Below are positions 49,515 to 60,866 of a stretch of DNA of 64,000 nucleotides, piece by piece; within the stretch, counting starts at the first letter, position 1, and every line of letters starts with the position of its first letter. The position numbers and the translations under genes are program-made. The stretch covers positions 1 to 64,000 of the forward strand of contig WPIO01000044.1 in the NCBI GenBank assembly GCA_009760855.2, written 5' to 3'. The notes under the pieces are model-generated. The model was not told the origin of the DNA, did not search any database, and saw only the letters and a list, made by a program, of their open reading frames with translations. The stretch comes from Cristatella mucedo. Lineage: Eukaryota > Bryozoa > Phylactolaemata > Cristatellidae.

Positions 49515-52000
49515 AGTGTCGTCGGTCGCAAGCCAACTAACTAGTCATTTTAGTCTGCATTCAATTAGAGGAAATACATCGACAGGCAGGAGTGGATACC
49601 CCGATTTTTAGGCAGCCTAGCCCCCCCACGAGCACATGGCCGATGAGAACAATGCCTCGACGAGCTGCAAATCGTGAGGAGCACCCACACGCTTGCGCAC
49701 AGGATGCACTGCTGAGCCGCAAGTGAGATATGGACTGCACACTGCCGCTGCACAGAATCTCCATCCCACATCAAGCGCTCTAATGGAAGCAAACGGTCCT
49801 CCCAACTCGACACATTCATAGGGCCACTCAAGAGTGCAGGTCGCAGGCAGCACACAGTGCCAGCGGCCCTAGAGCGGGTGCAGCTAGGACCGTATCAGCC
49901 TACTGGATTGCTCGGCCGCGTAGAGAGAGCGCACTGCTCGCCACCGCGTCTGCAAAGTCGCCGTCCGCCGAGTCTGCAATGTCAGCCGTCAAGCAAGCCG
50001 CAAGCAAGGAAGCCAGCAAGAAACCTCGCTACTCAGCCACTGGCTGATGCATATCCCCTTATTGCCCTACCGGCTCAAAGCTACTGCACGCGGCAGTGGC
50101 TGCGTGGGCGCAGATCTACAAAGTCACACCCAAGACATTAATCTGACCAGTGCGCACGCACGCACATGCGCACATGCAAACAACTCGGCAATTAAACAAG
50201 CACGGCCACAAGCTTTTTGTGTTCACATAGGGGCGAAGCACGCGCATGCGTGCATGCAGCTGGCCGGGCTGAGAGGCAAATATGCTCAAATGGAGCTTCC
50301 TAGCAGCAGCAGCCAGTTAGTACCTGCTCACAATGAGTCACAGGCTGAGCCATTGTTTCTGTTCGGTCGGTACAGGCAGGAAGGTGATTATTAATTACTA
50401 ATTAGATTCAGGTGCTGCACAGCCCGGCTGGCACTGAGCAACACTGTGGCATGAATATGGCATTGTGCAATACAGCAGTAGACATTTTGTCTTTCCCCCC
50501 CTGCTTCATGTAAGAAGCTACCGCTGGGAAGACTACCGTTAGACTGACCGATGCACTTGGGCTTATGCAGACAGGCCTGGCAGTCACGATACAAGTTACT
50601 GTCTGCTGCCACATGCACACGACCCGGTCGGTTGAACAGTAGGAGCAGTGGGCACCCTGCAACAGCATCGACTGGCACAAACCGTTGGTGGTTTGACTTC
50701 CTGGACTGACTAGGCAAACAATTACTGGCTATCCAACGGCAGGCCAGCCAGCCTCCTCAGCAGCAACTCCTCTGACTAACCGACCAAACCTGACCGGCTG
50801 ATAATAGTGCTGCTGGGGGTGTGAATCATCCTACCTGCACCCCCCCCACACACAAACAACCAGCCGATGGAAACTCTGACAGATCAGCACCTGGCACACT
50901 ACCAACCACACACTTCCCCCATCGATTCGGCAAGTATTGGTTCTAGGAAAACCCAAGACCCACAATGCTGTGGTCACAGGAAACGGTCCACACTACAGCC
51001 GGCTTCAACCGCAGGAGCCGTAAAGAAGGACGATTGCAGCTCTGGAAGCCGGCCACTGATCGCCCATGGTCATTCACCCACTGCCAAGCAGGCGTGATGC
51101 CAAGCAAGCACGGTTGCCTCCGTGATAGTCACAGAGTTCCTTCCCCCGATGCCACCATCACGGGCACAATCAGGCTGGCTGGGTCAGCTTGACAATGAAA
51201 ACGTGGATGCAACGGCACAGCTAGTCACGGTACGAGCTCAGATCAGCGAAACAAACTAGTGGGATACCATTTCTCTACTTAACGACCGCAGACTAGCAAC
51301 ATTAAAAGACAACACTCACTTTCTGCAGACTCCAGCAAAGGCTTCGTATGCCGTGTCCGGAGTTATTCGCAGAACGCTGAGCAATTTCGTGAACTCTGCA
51401 CCGTATCTGGCGTCGATTTCGTCTCCTATTTGGGCCAGCTGACGTCCAACATCCGAGGTCGAGCTGAAAGCCCCACGGGACGGCTCTACCACAATTGTCA
51501 GCACCCAGCTAGCAAAAAGCAGGAAAAGCTGGCAAGCGAAGTGGACGATACCTCAGCGGGCCGCTCGTCGACACCATCAATTCAGGAACGCTCGGGGTGG
51601 CGACGTCGATCCGCTCCGAGTCATCGATCTGGTCCAGCGTGTAGCGCTGCCGCATGAAACTGCGGAAAACATCCTCCGTTTGACGCACCACATTGTCTTC
51701 GGTGTCAGGTTTCCGCCGACCCGCCGGAGTTCTGGGGGACTGCGGCCTCGCTCTGCCGAATAGAGGACTGTTCGGCGGCGAATCCGTGAGACGGCTACCG
51801 GATCTTGCACGGCCAGGCGTGTGGTCAAACGTAAAGATGTCGCCGCTGGGTTCGCGAGCCGTTCGTCGCGTATTGAGTTCGGCGTTGAGAGATCGACCAG
51901 GCCAGCCAGACTTTCCAGGCGTGGAGCCGGCCTCCTCGTCCTCCGACGCCGGACCTTCCAGGGCAAAGTCGCCCGAGTCATCGGGGTACTTGCTAGCCAT
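46742..52000 (-). CDS. BAK1: BAK-like pro-apoptotic Bcl-2 family protein, four exons
   Basis: BAK permeabilises the mitochondrial outer membrane in apoptosis and is held there by a carboxyl tail. The proposed exons are 52000-51552, 51508-51320, 48032-47828 and 46843-46742, total 945 nt or 314 residues, and all phases agree. Visible parts are: a helix-1-like block [18 protein letters not shown] (residues 103-120); BH3 [13 protein letters not shown] (170-182); BH1 [12 protein letters not shown] (221-232); BH2 WIAEQGGW (274-281); and a hydrophobic tail (282-306). BH3, BH1 and BH2 follow BAK more closely than BAX by my recollection of the families. The start is chosen because a strong CTTCACCTTCTTGCAG acceptor lies three bases before ATG, implying a 5' untranslated exon. 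Compared with vertebrate BAK (about 211 residues) the amino end is about 90 residues longer. The last exon is the least certain part. Confidence 0.85.
47180..47575 (+). mobile_element. LINE-B 3' end inside BAK intron 3
   Basis: [20 protein letters not shown] is followed by a decayed carboxyl end. The 3' untranslated words, GCATAGAAAGAGATTGAGCT and GAGGGCGCCACTACAAAAG come next. It lies antisense to BAK. Confidence 0.75.
47828..48032 (-). CDS. BAK1: BAK coding exon 3 (BH1 and BH2)
   Basis: 205 nt. The acceptor is ATATCATTTGTAG. The joined codon AA+A gives Lys and keeps the frame into [11 protein letters not shown]. The exon ends exactly after the BH2 Trp codon at a GTAAGC donor. That BH2 intron position is, to my knowledge, conserved in Bcl-2 family genes. 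Confidence 0.88.
49060..49256. repeat. (CA)n microsatellite with CG and GA interruptions
   Basis: About 195 bp of CACACA with CGCACG and CGGACG interruptions that become pure after about 49215. Cys-Val and His-Thr frames here are artefacts. Confidence 0.95.
49439..49510. repeat. (TC)n microsatellite
   Basis: About 70 bp of pure CT dinucleotide in BAK intron 2. Confidence 0.95.
51320..51508 (-). CDS. BAK1: BAK coding exon 2 (BH3)
   Basis: 189 nt. The acceptor CTGCTTTTTGCTAG is only 43 bases after the preceding donor. The exon encodes the BH3 helix with the invariant Leu and Gly-Asp (residues 174, 178, 179) and the following [16 protein letters not shown] helix. The donor is AGAAA/GTGAGT, phase 2. 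Confidence 0.88.
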
Positions 52001-52003
52001 CCA
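51552..52003 (-). CDS. BAK1: BAK coding exon 1 (amino-terminal extension and helix 1)
   Basis: The exon starts at an acceptor in front of TGG-ATG and encodes 149 codons plus two bases. The first 100 residues are low-complexity, rich in Pro, Ser, Arg and acidic residues, with several Ser-Pro or Thr-Pro sites. They precede the conserved helix 1. The donor is CTGAG/GTATCG at 51552/51551. Confidence 0.8.
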
Positions 52004-53050
52004 CTGCAAGAAGGTGAAGGTGAGAGCGGTACTCGGAGGCAAGCTATCTCTCCCGCTGCAGCGACGAATGATTCGGGCGCACAAATGCACAGCAAAATAT
52101 ACAAGCTAGCCCAAAAAATGCCAGGCAAACTATGCCTAGCAGAGCCGCATAGGCGCGGCCACAGCGCACACCATCACAATGCAGCCTCGGAACGCAGCGC
52201 GCAAGCGGCCTTCGAGCCCACCGCCGATTACGAGGGCTGGGGGCAAATCCCTGCTGCACCCTAGGCGCGACGGCTAAACAGGCGGCGCTGCACGCAGTGG
52301 CACTCTTACGTGGTCAATCTGCCGTTGCTTCAGCTGCCCTTTAGAGAAGCTCTGCAGGCTCGGAGCGGGCTAGTTCAGCCGATCTTTCACTGAGACATGT
52401 CGGCAGCGGCAGCAGCTCAGAGCCGCGACTAGCCAAGAATGCCGCCCAAGCCGAAAGCGCATGCGTGGCAATTACGTCAGCGACCACCCAATCCGACCAG
52501 AGACTGCCAACCAGGGCAGTGCTGACCCGGATGTCGGGCGGTCGGCTGGCGTCAGCCGAATCCACCCCACATGCATTTCGTCCCCTTCCTACCGATGGCC
52601 AGTTCGGATGTCGGTGGGCCGGTAAAACGAAAAAGCATTGCTTTCGACCTTTCGCGCGGGCGAGGACGCGCCGGGCAGACCTGGTTGCAGCACTTTTTGG
52701 AGCGCACTTCCGTACGACTAGCGAAAGAAACGCGCGCCCCGTCGGCGATAAGACGAGGCAGCGACTCGCTGCACCGCGGCCCCGACAGGCGCCCATGAAT
52801 CGTCCCAGTCGTCGGGGCTGGTAACCAAGGATTTCGAAGGAGCTCGGCCGCCGCATTTCTACTTCCGGCTCTGGACTTGCTTGCTGGCGTTCGCATGAAG
52901 CCGCCTGCCAGCTCGCCGGGAGCAGGTTTCTCTCAGGCGAGCGCTCCGAGATGGGGGTGAGGCGAAATAATGAGGAGACTACATGGGCGCTCAAAGAAAA
53001 CGGCGCAAAGAATGAGCGTTCTCTACGAGAACGCCTGCAACGCACGCCAG
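52004..53050 (-). promoter_or_regulatory. CpG-rich upstream region of BAK
   Basis: GC- and CpG-rich sequence immediately upstream of the first coding exon, ending sharply in AT-rich DNA near 53070. It probably contains the promoter and the untranslated first exon implied by the acceptor at 52004-52005. Overlapping open frames up to 234 codons on both strands have no domain and reflect the low stop-codon rate of GC-rich DNA. No TATA box is evident. Confidence 0.4.
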
Positions 53051-53600
53051 CCGCAATCAGCCCAGGATGATTACGTTTTTGACCATTAGAGCCTGTTCAC
53101 TGTTCCAGTTTTATTAGCATCAGAAACCACAGTGCAAGGTAGTCATTAAGGCTTAACTGAAAAATACTGACGGCGTGGAGCTTAAAAAGCGCAGCAGTAC
53201 ATCGAATCAGGTGAATAATAAGACATGCTTTGTAACGAGCTTAGTATAGTTCGCTATGCCAGCCGATACATCCAGAAAGCGTTGGACTGGCTGGCGTAGC
53301 AAACGTACGCTGCAAAGTGAGGGATGCATCGAGGACTCGCTTAATATTTTAAGAAGCGAGTAAGCGACATAAGAGAAAGTGAGAGACAAGAGCAGCACAT
53401 TTGAGAATGAATAAGTTATGATGACTACCGAAAGTGTGCCGCAAATCACATATTAGGGATCTGAGCGTTGAACTTACAGTCTGTAGGCAGGAAAGTATAT
53501 TCGCAGCGAGTATGAACGGTCTTCTTTTTAAAGTTCGCGTGCATTCACTGATGCTTAGAGCTTAGCATGCATCGAGGCGTGAAATTCAACCGGTTCAGTT
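53051..53600. other. Non-coding stretch, nothing recognised
   Basis: AT-richer intergenic DNA between the CpG-rich BAK upstream region and the next open-frame cluster. Confidence 0.5.
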
Positions 53601-53610
53601 CCGCACGCAG

Positions 53611-54115
53611 TTGATTCGAGCACCCTTTTTTTCTCCTGTCGGGCTGTTATGCAGTCGACGCGTCTCGCAGTTTACCTATCGTCGCGATGACGGCAAAAAC
53701 TCTTTCGTGGCTTGTACCGACGTTTACGGCCTGTCGAAGTGTCATCGTAGGTGCAGCATCTCGTGGTCAGAAAAGGAGCGCGTTATATTCCGTGGCTTTG
53801 GGCTTTCGGTGAAACTCTCCGAAACTCCATTCAGTATAGCTGATTGGGGCTATGCTGCTGGCGCGCACTCGCTGCCCCCGACCCGTGCTATACATAGCTT
53901 TCACCTGCAAGCTCAGGCGAGGCGAGGCCTGACTATGGTGTACCGCGAGAGAGCCGTATGGGAAACCCCAGCCGTCGATCCGATCCGCTGCCAGACTGCC
54001 CGATCTCGTAGCTGTTGTTGCTCCCGGCCGAGCTCTTGCGAACAAGTAACGGACGAGTCACGGACACGTTAAGGCTCATACCAGCCGAGAGGTCTTCAAG
54101 CGCGAATCCGCACAA
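53611..54115 (-). CDS. Overlapping open frames with a signal-like stretch, unknown
   Basis: The minus-strand frame at about 54130-53933 begins with a hydrophobic run (SSLLILLLLCGFALEDLSAG) and continues Ser/Asn/Gly-rich to a stop. It resembles a secretion signal but lacks an in-frame ATG before the hydrophobic run. A plus-strand frame of 153 codons covers the same DNA. No domain is recognised, so at most this is one exon of an unknown gene. Confidence 0.2.
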
Positions 54116-54339
54116 AAGCAGAAGGATTAATAAAGAACTTTAACCGTTGACTAGCGTGGCATTTAGAAAGCATATATAACATTTTAACGCTTCTGCAGGC
54201 ACGGTTTTTATTTATCTTGGTTTTTTGTTCGCTTGATTTCATATGTTAGCGAGCATAGTTGTGTCGCGTCGGTCTATTAGAATCACACTACCGTGCAGCT
54301 CAGTAGAGGTAAATTTCTCAAATTGAATGGCAACAAGAC

Positions 54340-55395
54340 CAACTTATGTAATGCATCTCCATCAATAACTCCACAAAGTCATAAAGACCATGTGGGTGTT
54401 ACGCAGCAGAGTTTTGTATAGCGCACTCACAGCCTAAGCGGCTTTTGGTACGCATTCGGTAGCCAACAGACTTCGTCTCACGCAACAAAGAGAAAGTGGG
54501 AAGCATAGCAGAGTCAGGAGAGCAGTTGAGGTAGTGAGTAGCATAGAAGTACAGCTCAGGACCGCTGAAAAGGATGTGCCATACTCGGCAGTAGGAGAGT
54601 AGTTGTCGTTGCGTAAGAATTGTGGAAGCGAGTTCCACAGCCCAGGACCTGCAGAGCTAAAGCTTCTGTCTTCAACTGTCTTTAGGCGGAGAAATGGGAC
54701 AGCTAATTTATTGTCCACGCAGGACCTGAGGGCGCGAACAGGCTGAAACTGATGCAGCAGTTCAGCAAGGTACGAAGGAGCCAAGCCGTGGCGGGCCTTG
54801 TGGGGCAGCGTAAGAACTTTGCTCTGTATCCTTTGCTCAACCGGCAACCACCCTAGCTCTTTCAGCAAAGGAACCACGTGCTCAAACCGCTGGGACTTGA
54901 AGACCAGCCTTGCAGCCATATTCATATTCCGCTGCAGTGGCATAATAGCTTTCTTTAGCCGCCCAGCCAAAAGGGAATTACAATAATCAAGCCGAGACAG
55001 AACTAAAGAGCTAGTTAAATTTTTTACAAGCCACTGTGGGAGACAGCTCCTAATCTTGGATAGGGATCGGACGTGATGGCTAGCTGTAGAGGCAGTCTTC
55101 TGAATGAAGCTTTTAAAATTGAGGCAGCTGTCGAAAACGAAACCTAAATTTCGAGCACGTGGTGATGGTCGCACAATAGCATCACCTATTAGAACAGCAA
55201 AGCCTTTTAATCGAGCCGCACGCTTAGGGTGTCCTATGAGCAGCAGTTCGGTTTTATCATCATTTAGTTTCAGGAAGTTTTCCGACATCGAGGATCGAAT
55301 ATCGGCAAGGCAAGCATTCAGTTTCTCAGTTGCCGCAGCAGATTCCGACGGTTTAATAGCCATGGGCGGACCTATAGTCACGCACAAAGTTAAAG
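54340..55395 (-). mobile_element. LINE-A 3' half with a long open frame
   Basis: A 317-codon minus-strand frame (55387-54434) is intact. It shows the RT palm end FLKLNDDKTELLLIGHPKR, then RNLGFVFDSCLNFKSFI, SRLDYCNSLLAG, AARLVF, ELGWLPVEQRIQSKVLTL, LAPSYLAELLHQF and SFSSAGPGLWNSLPQF. This is the typical carboxyl region of CR1/L2/Jockey-like elements. The catalytic YADD and the endonuclease are missing through 5' truncation. The 3' end carries AAGACCATGTGGGTGTTACG and ATGCATCTCC instead of a long CATTA tail. It is the least decayed retroelement in the window. Confidence 0.9.
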
Positions 55396-55399
55396 GCTA

Positions 55400-55815
55400 A
55401 CCTTTAACCTTTAAAATTGGCTGAGAAAGCGCATAGTTGAGCAGGCGCACTGTCGAATTCGATTCTGTCACTCCAAGATTTCAAGACGATTCGTTTCGAA
55501 TTTTCAGCTTTTGTTTAGATTATGCATTCCAGAATTACTCAATTTCTCAATGTGGGTGATTACTTTTTCTCCTTGATAATTCTTATTACCTCTACGCGCC
55601 GAGTTTCGGGCACTGGCTCATTAATGTTTATTCACGACTTTTGTGCATAGCCCAACTCGCAATCTACCGCAACTGTACTATTGCTATGAAAACACGCACG
55701 CATGACCTCACGGGAAACCTATCCATTATACTTTCATCCCATCTTTTCTGCACCAAAATTTGCATGTGAATTGAAAAACCATAAGACCCCTGACTTTGAT
55801 GCTGCTTGCAAAAAT
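55400..55815. other. Non-coding stretch, nothing recognised
   Basis: AT-rich DNA beyond the truncated 5' end of LINE-A, with no open frame or repeat identity. Confidence 0.5.
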
Positions 55816-55824
55816 GACCTTCGC

Positions 55825-55885
55825 TTTCGCCTAGAGAGAGATTGAGTTATCTGAGGGAGCTTTATCAAGTTTATTATTATTATCA
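55825..55885 (+). mobile_element. LINE-B or SINE tail fragment
   Basis: CGCCTAGAGAGAGATTGAGT, TATCTGAGGGAGCTTTATCA and AGTTTATTATTATTATC match the shared tail and its ATT end. Confidence 0.7.
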
Positions 55886-56575
55886 TCCGCCTCCGCTTCC
55901 TTCTGGTGCCTGGTGCCGCTGCCTAGCTTAGCTACTGCTGCTGTAGGTTTCGCGAAATAGAAACCGCTCGAGTAAGGAACTACGCGAAAGATTGAGATAA
56001 ACCTGTTTTAAAACGGCCGATGCCTTTGGATCAAGTGTGGCAGTATGTTTTAATTCCCTGGATAGAGATTAGAGAGATGATGCATTGAAAAATCGAAACA
56101 AGCATGTGATTAAATGATGCTCGTATTAATGCTAAGCCATAATTTCACGGAGCGTCGTTAAGCAACTTATGACAACTTCCACTGCATTCCAATACTACAT
56201 TTATTAGAGTAGATATATGGGTTTATATATTTTTTGATAAGAATTTTTACTTGCTAAAATGAGGAATTCCCACCATTTCCTATTTCTCAACAGCTTCGCT
56301 CCCCCCTGATTGTAGGTCTATAACCTTGGTTCTACAGAACAGCTTGAGTCCTGATGTATTTTCGAAAGTCTCTATGGCCCTACCAATGATCATTTGCTTA
56401 TTTGAATGTAAGAAAAGTAAAATAAAATTTGGCCTCGCTATCATGCATATGCATAACCTTACTAGGCCGTGAGCCGCTCAGAACGTACGACGCGCTCTCT
56501 TCATGACCTTCGAGGACTAATTTTGACAGACTTATTTCGAGGACTTATTTATTTTTATTTAGGGACTTATTTTGA
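55886..56575. other. Non-coding stretch, nothing recognised
   Basis: AT-rich sequence with no supported feature. Confidence 0.5.
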
Positions 56576-56835
56576 CAGGCTTTGGGAGCATACAAACTAA
56601 AAGCACGGTCTCCAAAAAATTTGAGATTAGTACGAGGTATAGGGAAGTAATTAAATTCCGAAAAGCGGCTGGTACGATGCTTAGCCTAGTGGGGGATTAG
56701 ATCTGATAGGTAGACTGGAGTAAGAGAATGAAGTAAACTAAAAGTGAGTGACAAAACCTTAAAGTCGATGCGTTGTTTTACTGGGAGCCTGTGCAGGTCG
56801 GCGAGAAGTGGTGTGATGTGGCAACTATTTTACAC
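56575..56835 (-). mobile_element. LINE-B carboxyl fragment
   Basis: Minus strand: GCCACATCACACCACTTCTC, GCCGACCTGCACAGGCTCCC, CTTTAAGGTTTTGTCACTCA, CTACCTATCAGATCTAATCC, GCATCGTACCAGCCGCTTTT and GGAGACCGTGCTTTTAG. It corresponds to the HWLPV-to-FGDRAF part. The ATT tail is absent. Confidence 0.7.
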
Positions 56836-57583
56836 CAAAATGACCTTTTACTTCATGACAAAATAAACTCCATCGTCAAGCCTGGTTAATTGCTAAAAAT
56901 TGGGTTTTCCTAAATAGAGATACTACCACCAAGCTGCTCCATAAATTCTCCAAATTTCGTCGAGACTAAAATCATATTAGAATTATTCATTTGCACGTCC
57001 GCCTCCCTGTGGACGTGGAACAAGAGAGACAGACCGCATTCTCTTAGGCTTAGTTCATCATTAAATTCTGCATCATCTTTTCATTTTTTGCTGTGCGCGA
57101 TATCCCAGATATCCACTAACGATTGCAAAGGATTTCTCCACTATGTTCAGCTTATTGGCGAATTCATATAAAGCTAAGAACATGTGGCCAGCTTTGATCT
57201 TGGCCAACCGCAGTTATGGAAGACATGTTGGACGTACTTGAAGGTTGCTGATTCATAGTATAGAGCCGTGAAAAAACTGCTGTTTGATGAAGCCTAACTT
57301 GATGTGCTGTGGTGTATCGGCGCCACGCCAGGGTCTATTAGTGGTTCCCACTCGATGGTATTCTTCCCACCGAGAGCTCGGTCGGCTGCGGCCAGTCTCT
57401 TTAGTGGTAGCGTGCCTTAGTGTACTGGCTGTCCAGCAGGTTTACCAACCGATTTGTGGCAATACTACAGACAATCGAAGCATGCACGAACAGAGGACTC
57501 ACTCGGACGAGGCATTAGCTTCGTAAAGCATTTGGATCTTTAGGCTCGTTACAAAGTATTTATTAATTCATGATTTGGTGATT
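56836..57583. other. Non-coding stretch, nothing recognised
   Basis: Includes an 80-codon open frame at 57284-57526 without any recognisable domain. Confidence 0.45.
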
Positions 57584-59840
57584 TCAGTCCTTAGAGTTCC
57601 AGATTTTAGTTGCCAAGGAAGGAAAGACGAGGTCTCCAGACAGAAAATTTGATCTTAGTTGGAGCCCAGCCAAATGAGCCGAGGCAGAGAAGCGTGTGGC
57701 GCGATACGGGGGAGGGGAGTAAGTATTTCCGATTGATAACCAGGAGCGTGGGAATAAAGTAGAAGTGAGCGAACAGAACGTCAATGCGCAGTTTGATGGG
57801 GAACAAGTGGCCGTCAGAATAATTGGCATAACGAGGCCTTCGCAACATCTACGACAGACATGCTAAGCTGCCAAGTTTTGCACCGCCTGTGAACATATTA
57901 TTGCAAATATCGGAATTCGTGTAAGCAGAAAGTTAGAAATGCCTCGATGGGATATCGTAAATGCATGGAATAACCTGGCTGTGAAACTATAATCTCGGCT
58001 CGCCATAATATTTCAAAGTTTTAAGTAACTGAAAGCCAGCCGATTTACTTCAGAGCTGAGATAATGTGGTCATCTAATGAAAGGTCAGATTCGAGCACGA
58101 GGCCCAGACTTCTTGTTGAGGCCACAGGAAATATTCAGGTTAAACGAATTTAAGCGATGAGAATTTCCGATTTTAGAGTACTTCTAGGTTTTCAAATAAC
58201 TACTAGATTGATTATGTCTTCATTCAATTTAATATAGATACCGTCCAATAAGTGTCGACTGTTTAATCAGCAAAGAACTTGATAGAGCCTAAGTTCAGGA
58301 AGGCAGGGAAAGATCAACGCACAGGTAGAGCTGAGTGGCATTTGCTTAGAAGTGAAAGAAATAATTTTGCTTGTCCATAGCACCGGCAAGAGGTAAAGTT
58401 TATATTGCGAAAAGACAGCGACCTAGAGCATACTCCTAGGGTGACCCAACTTCAAAGGCTTAGCGGATGGCCAGCCGGTCACTTGCAACTACTCTTTGAA
58501 ATCTGCCAATAATGAAGTGAGAACCATTCCACTAGAGCCATTAGTACTGGGTCAGCCTGTGGCAACCAAAAGTGACTCAGAAAAGACATGACCAACCGTT
58601 ATCAATATGTCTGTACTTGATGTCGCGCGTAAGACATTTCGTTTTACAACGGTAGTGTCCCCCAATAGGAAGGCTGCCACCTGTGCGAAACGGGTACCTC
58701 ACACGGGAAAGCTATGTCAAACCTAACTATATCTGATGGTTATGCACGAACTTTCTAGTTATTTACGTGCCGAGAAATTAAATCCCCTAGCGACTAATGT
58801 GATGTGCTTTTCTAACTTTGATGAAGATATTGCTTTATCAAACTTGATTGCCGAAGTCTGACAAAGACCGCTTCTAGACCGTCACAAATGACCAGAGGGC
58901 TGACTTGTAGAAGGTCTGCACCCTTCTTCTGCCTCTTCTGCTCCTTCCACCCGTCATCTCAGTAGAATTAGCAAGCTCGCCCCATCCCCATCCGGCAGAG
59001 CTCCTCCTCTGTGCCGCCGAAAGTCGCAAGTAGGCCTGATTCAAAATAAACCGTAGTAAATATTTTAAAGATCCCTGGTCTAATCTAAGTTTTAGTGGAT
59101 CCGTACAAAATATTTTCCCATCTTAATACAGACTACTTAACGAATTATTTTGCTGGAGCTCTCCGGACACTTAAAAATTAATGGTCACTTGAAGCTTCCC
59201 TCTAGGTATTGGGGAAGTTTAACGTTTGTAAATTAGATTTTTAGGGGTATGTGTAACCAGTATAGCTTAAGCTGGATAGCTCCGCTGACGCTATAGTATG
59301 AGTTTAAGTGCATTATTTAATTTTTAAAGCCAGTTTGACGTCAACTTTGCATAATTACTCTATGAAACCAATTCAGATACGCAAATTTGCTATATAATTG
59401 ATAAGAACTCGATACGTTAAGCAGAGTCTTAGGTATTGAGGCGTCTTTGCATTCGTGTGCAATTCTGAATCATCGGATTAGCCCGTTTATCAAGAAAAAC
59501 TAATTTATCAAATTGCAAACAAGAGGCACTAATGAATTTGAGATGTGATTTATCATTTCAGGTTAGTGAAATTCTTTAGATCTGCAGTTCACCAATGATT
59601 CTTCGCTTTTCTGAGCCTACCAATCTTCCGTCTGATCTAACGGCTAATGGCCGCGAGTGGTAGTCGTCTGAATCTTCAATAACCAAACCGGCTCTTATTT
59701 GAGGGCTATCGGCATATGCACATAAACAATTTATAACCTCAGAGTCTGTGGTAAGAATGTGGTCAAGGATAAGTCACATTGTATTTTGCCAATGTCGAAA
59801 ACAAATTTAAAGAACACCCTTGGTCAATATAATAATTTAT
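57584..59840 (-). mobile_element. Long, very old LINE relic
   Basis: On the minus strand, from high to low coordinates, there is an endonuclease-end-like stretch near 59760-59600 (TTDSEVINCLCAYADSP, with a His position of the usual SDH-type end degraded). A degenerate palm follows near 58560-58320 (equivalents of the RFQRVxV, GVPQGSVLGP and YADDTQLY blocks). A LKLNEDIINLVV relic lies near 58240-58200, and a carboxyl relic near 57850-57590. Order and spacing fit one element. Stops and frameshifts are frequent, and the middle part (58600-59550) is not recognisable. The endonuclease part is the less certain end. Confidence 0.5.
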
Positions 59841-60705
59841 ATATTCATAAGGGGTGCTTAATAAGAACTAATAATTCTGCTCTTGACCATGGGAGGCATG
59901 CATTGTTTTCGATGGAAAAATGGTTGTGAAAGCGAATTCTGTGAGCACTTTTTTGGAGTAGAAGCGGTACAGAGGCCGTGCAATCAAGGCCGGCCAGCTG
60001 GTGTCTAGGAGTTAGCGGCTTTGGTGAGTGTTAGCAACAGTTTAATGTAGGCTAAATGAGTTTTAGAGTTGGTGTAACTTTGAACTCTGACCCGGAGTTA
60101 TTTAACGAGCCTAATGCAAGGCAAATAAGAGAGCTTAAAATAAAAACAAAGTGGCTTTTTTGAATGTAAGAGTGATCACATGAAAAGCTGAAGGAGCTAC
60201 GAAGAGGAATAGTTTAGTCGCTGAAATGGTCTGCCACTTTCGGAATAAATTCTGTGAGTTACATCTATGTTCACCTTGCAGTCAATCAAAGGATGCTTGA
60301 TACTTTTGACACGATCTCATAGCCTCGACATTCAGAGGGTGTCGATGCTGCACTACTGGCATTTACTCTTCAGATTCAGCTTATTGAAGCTAGAGAAAAA
60401 TATTGATTAAAAGGTTGGCATGTTCACGAGGAAACTAAGTATCCTGTTGCTCAGCTGTGCAAATGTGACCTAGTTTCAAAACAAAGTAGTCCAAAATAAT
60501 TCTATTTATAGTACCGCTGCGTCTCGTTGAGAAATTCTTAACTTGCAAGCAGTGAAGAAGGAGTCAAGGCAAGGCAAGTCATAGCAAGCAGCACGTCCGA
60601 CGTAATGACCGACGGGTTTCTTTAAGGGAGCGGCTTTTGCAGGGTGTGTCGCGTTGCTGCACGCCGAGGCACACTGCCCTGGCTGGCGGTGCCGGCCGCA
60701 CTCGG
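59841..60705. other. Region downstream of the chitin-binding gene
   Basis: No gene or named repeat is seen. It should contain the 3' untranslated region of the gene ending at 60706, but I found no canonical AATAAA on the minus strand close to the stop. Confidence 0.45.
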
Positions 60706-60866
60706 TCACCGGCAATTTGGTTCCAGAATACATGCTTGCAGTCTCTGGCTCCAGCCGTTGTTTCCACACGAATACAGTGAGCCGATTCCCCAGACGCAGC
60801 GGTAGAACTCGTGACAGTTACACGGGCTGGCGAAGTAGCCAAAGTCGGCCGGACACTTCCACGCGC
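60706..60866 (-). CDS. Chitin-binding gene last exon: CBM14 domain 2
   Basis: 161 nt. The acceptor is GCTTGCTTTGTTTACAG, just upstream at 60867-60868. The exon encodes SAWKCPADFGYF onward and stops right after EPNCR. Phase matches the preceding donor. Confidence 0.8.

Larger units (their letters stand above)
48033..51319 (-). other. BAK intron 2, 3.3 kb
   Basis: The intron carries a long CA repeat, a TC repeat and CAG-type GCAGCA runs near 48515-48550. Open frames up to 115 codons occur on both strands without recognisable domains. Confidence 0.7.

Noticed and set aside
49027-49536. Cys-Val, His-Thr and Arg-Glu rich frames
   Set aside because: These are translations of CA and TC microsatellites in BAK intron 2.
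52341-53045. 234-codon minus-strand frame upstream of BAK
   Set aside because: Arg/Ser/Ala-rich with no domain and overlapping frames on both strands. Better explained as GC-rich promoter sequence.
57284-57526. 80-codon plus-strand frame
   Set aside because: No domain, no splice context and flanked by LINE relics. A chance frame.
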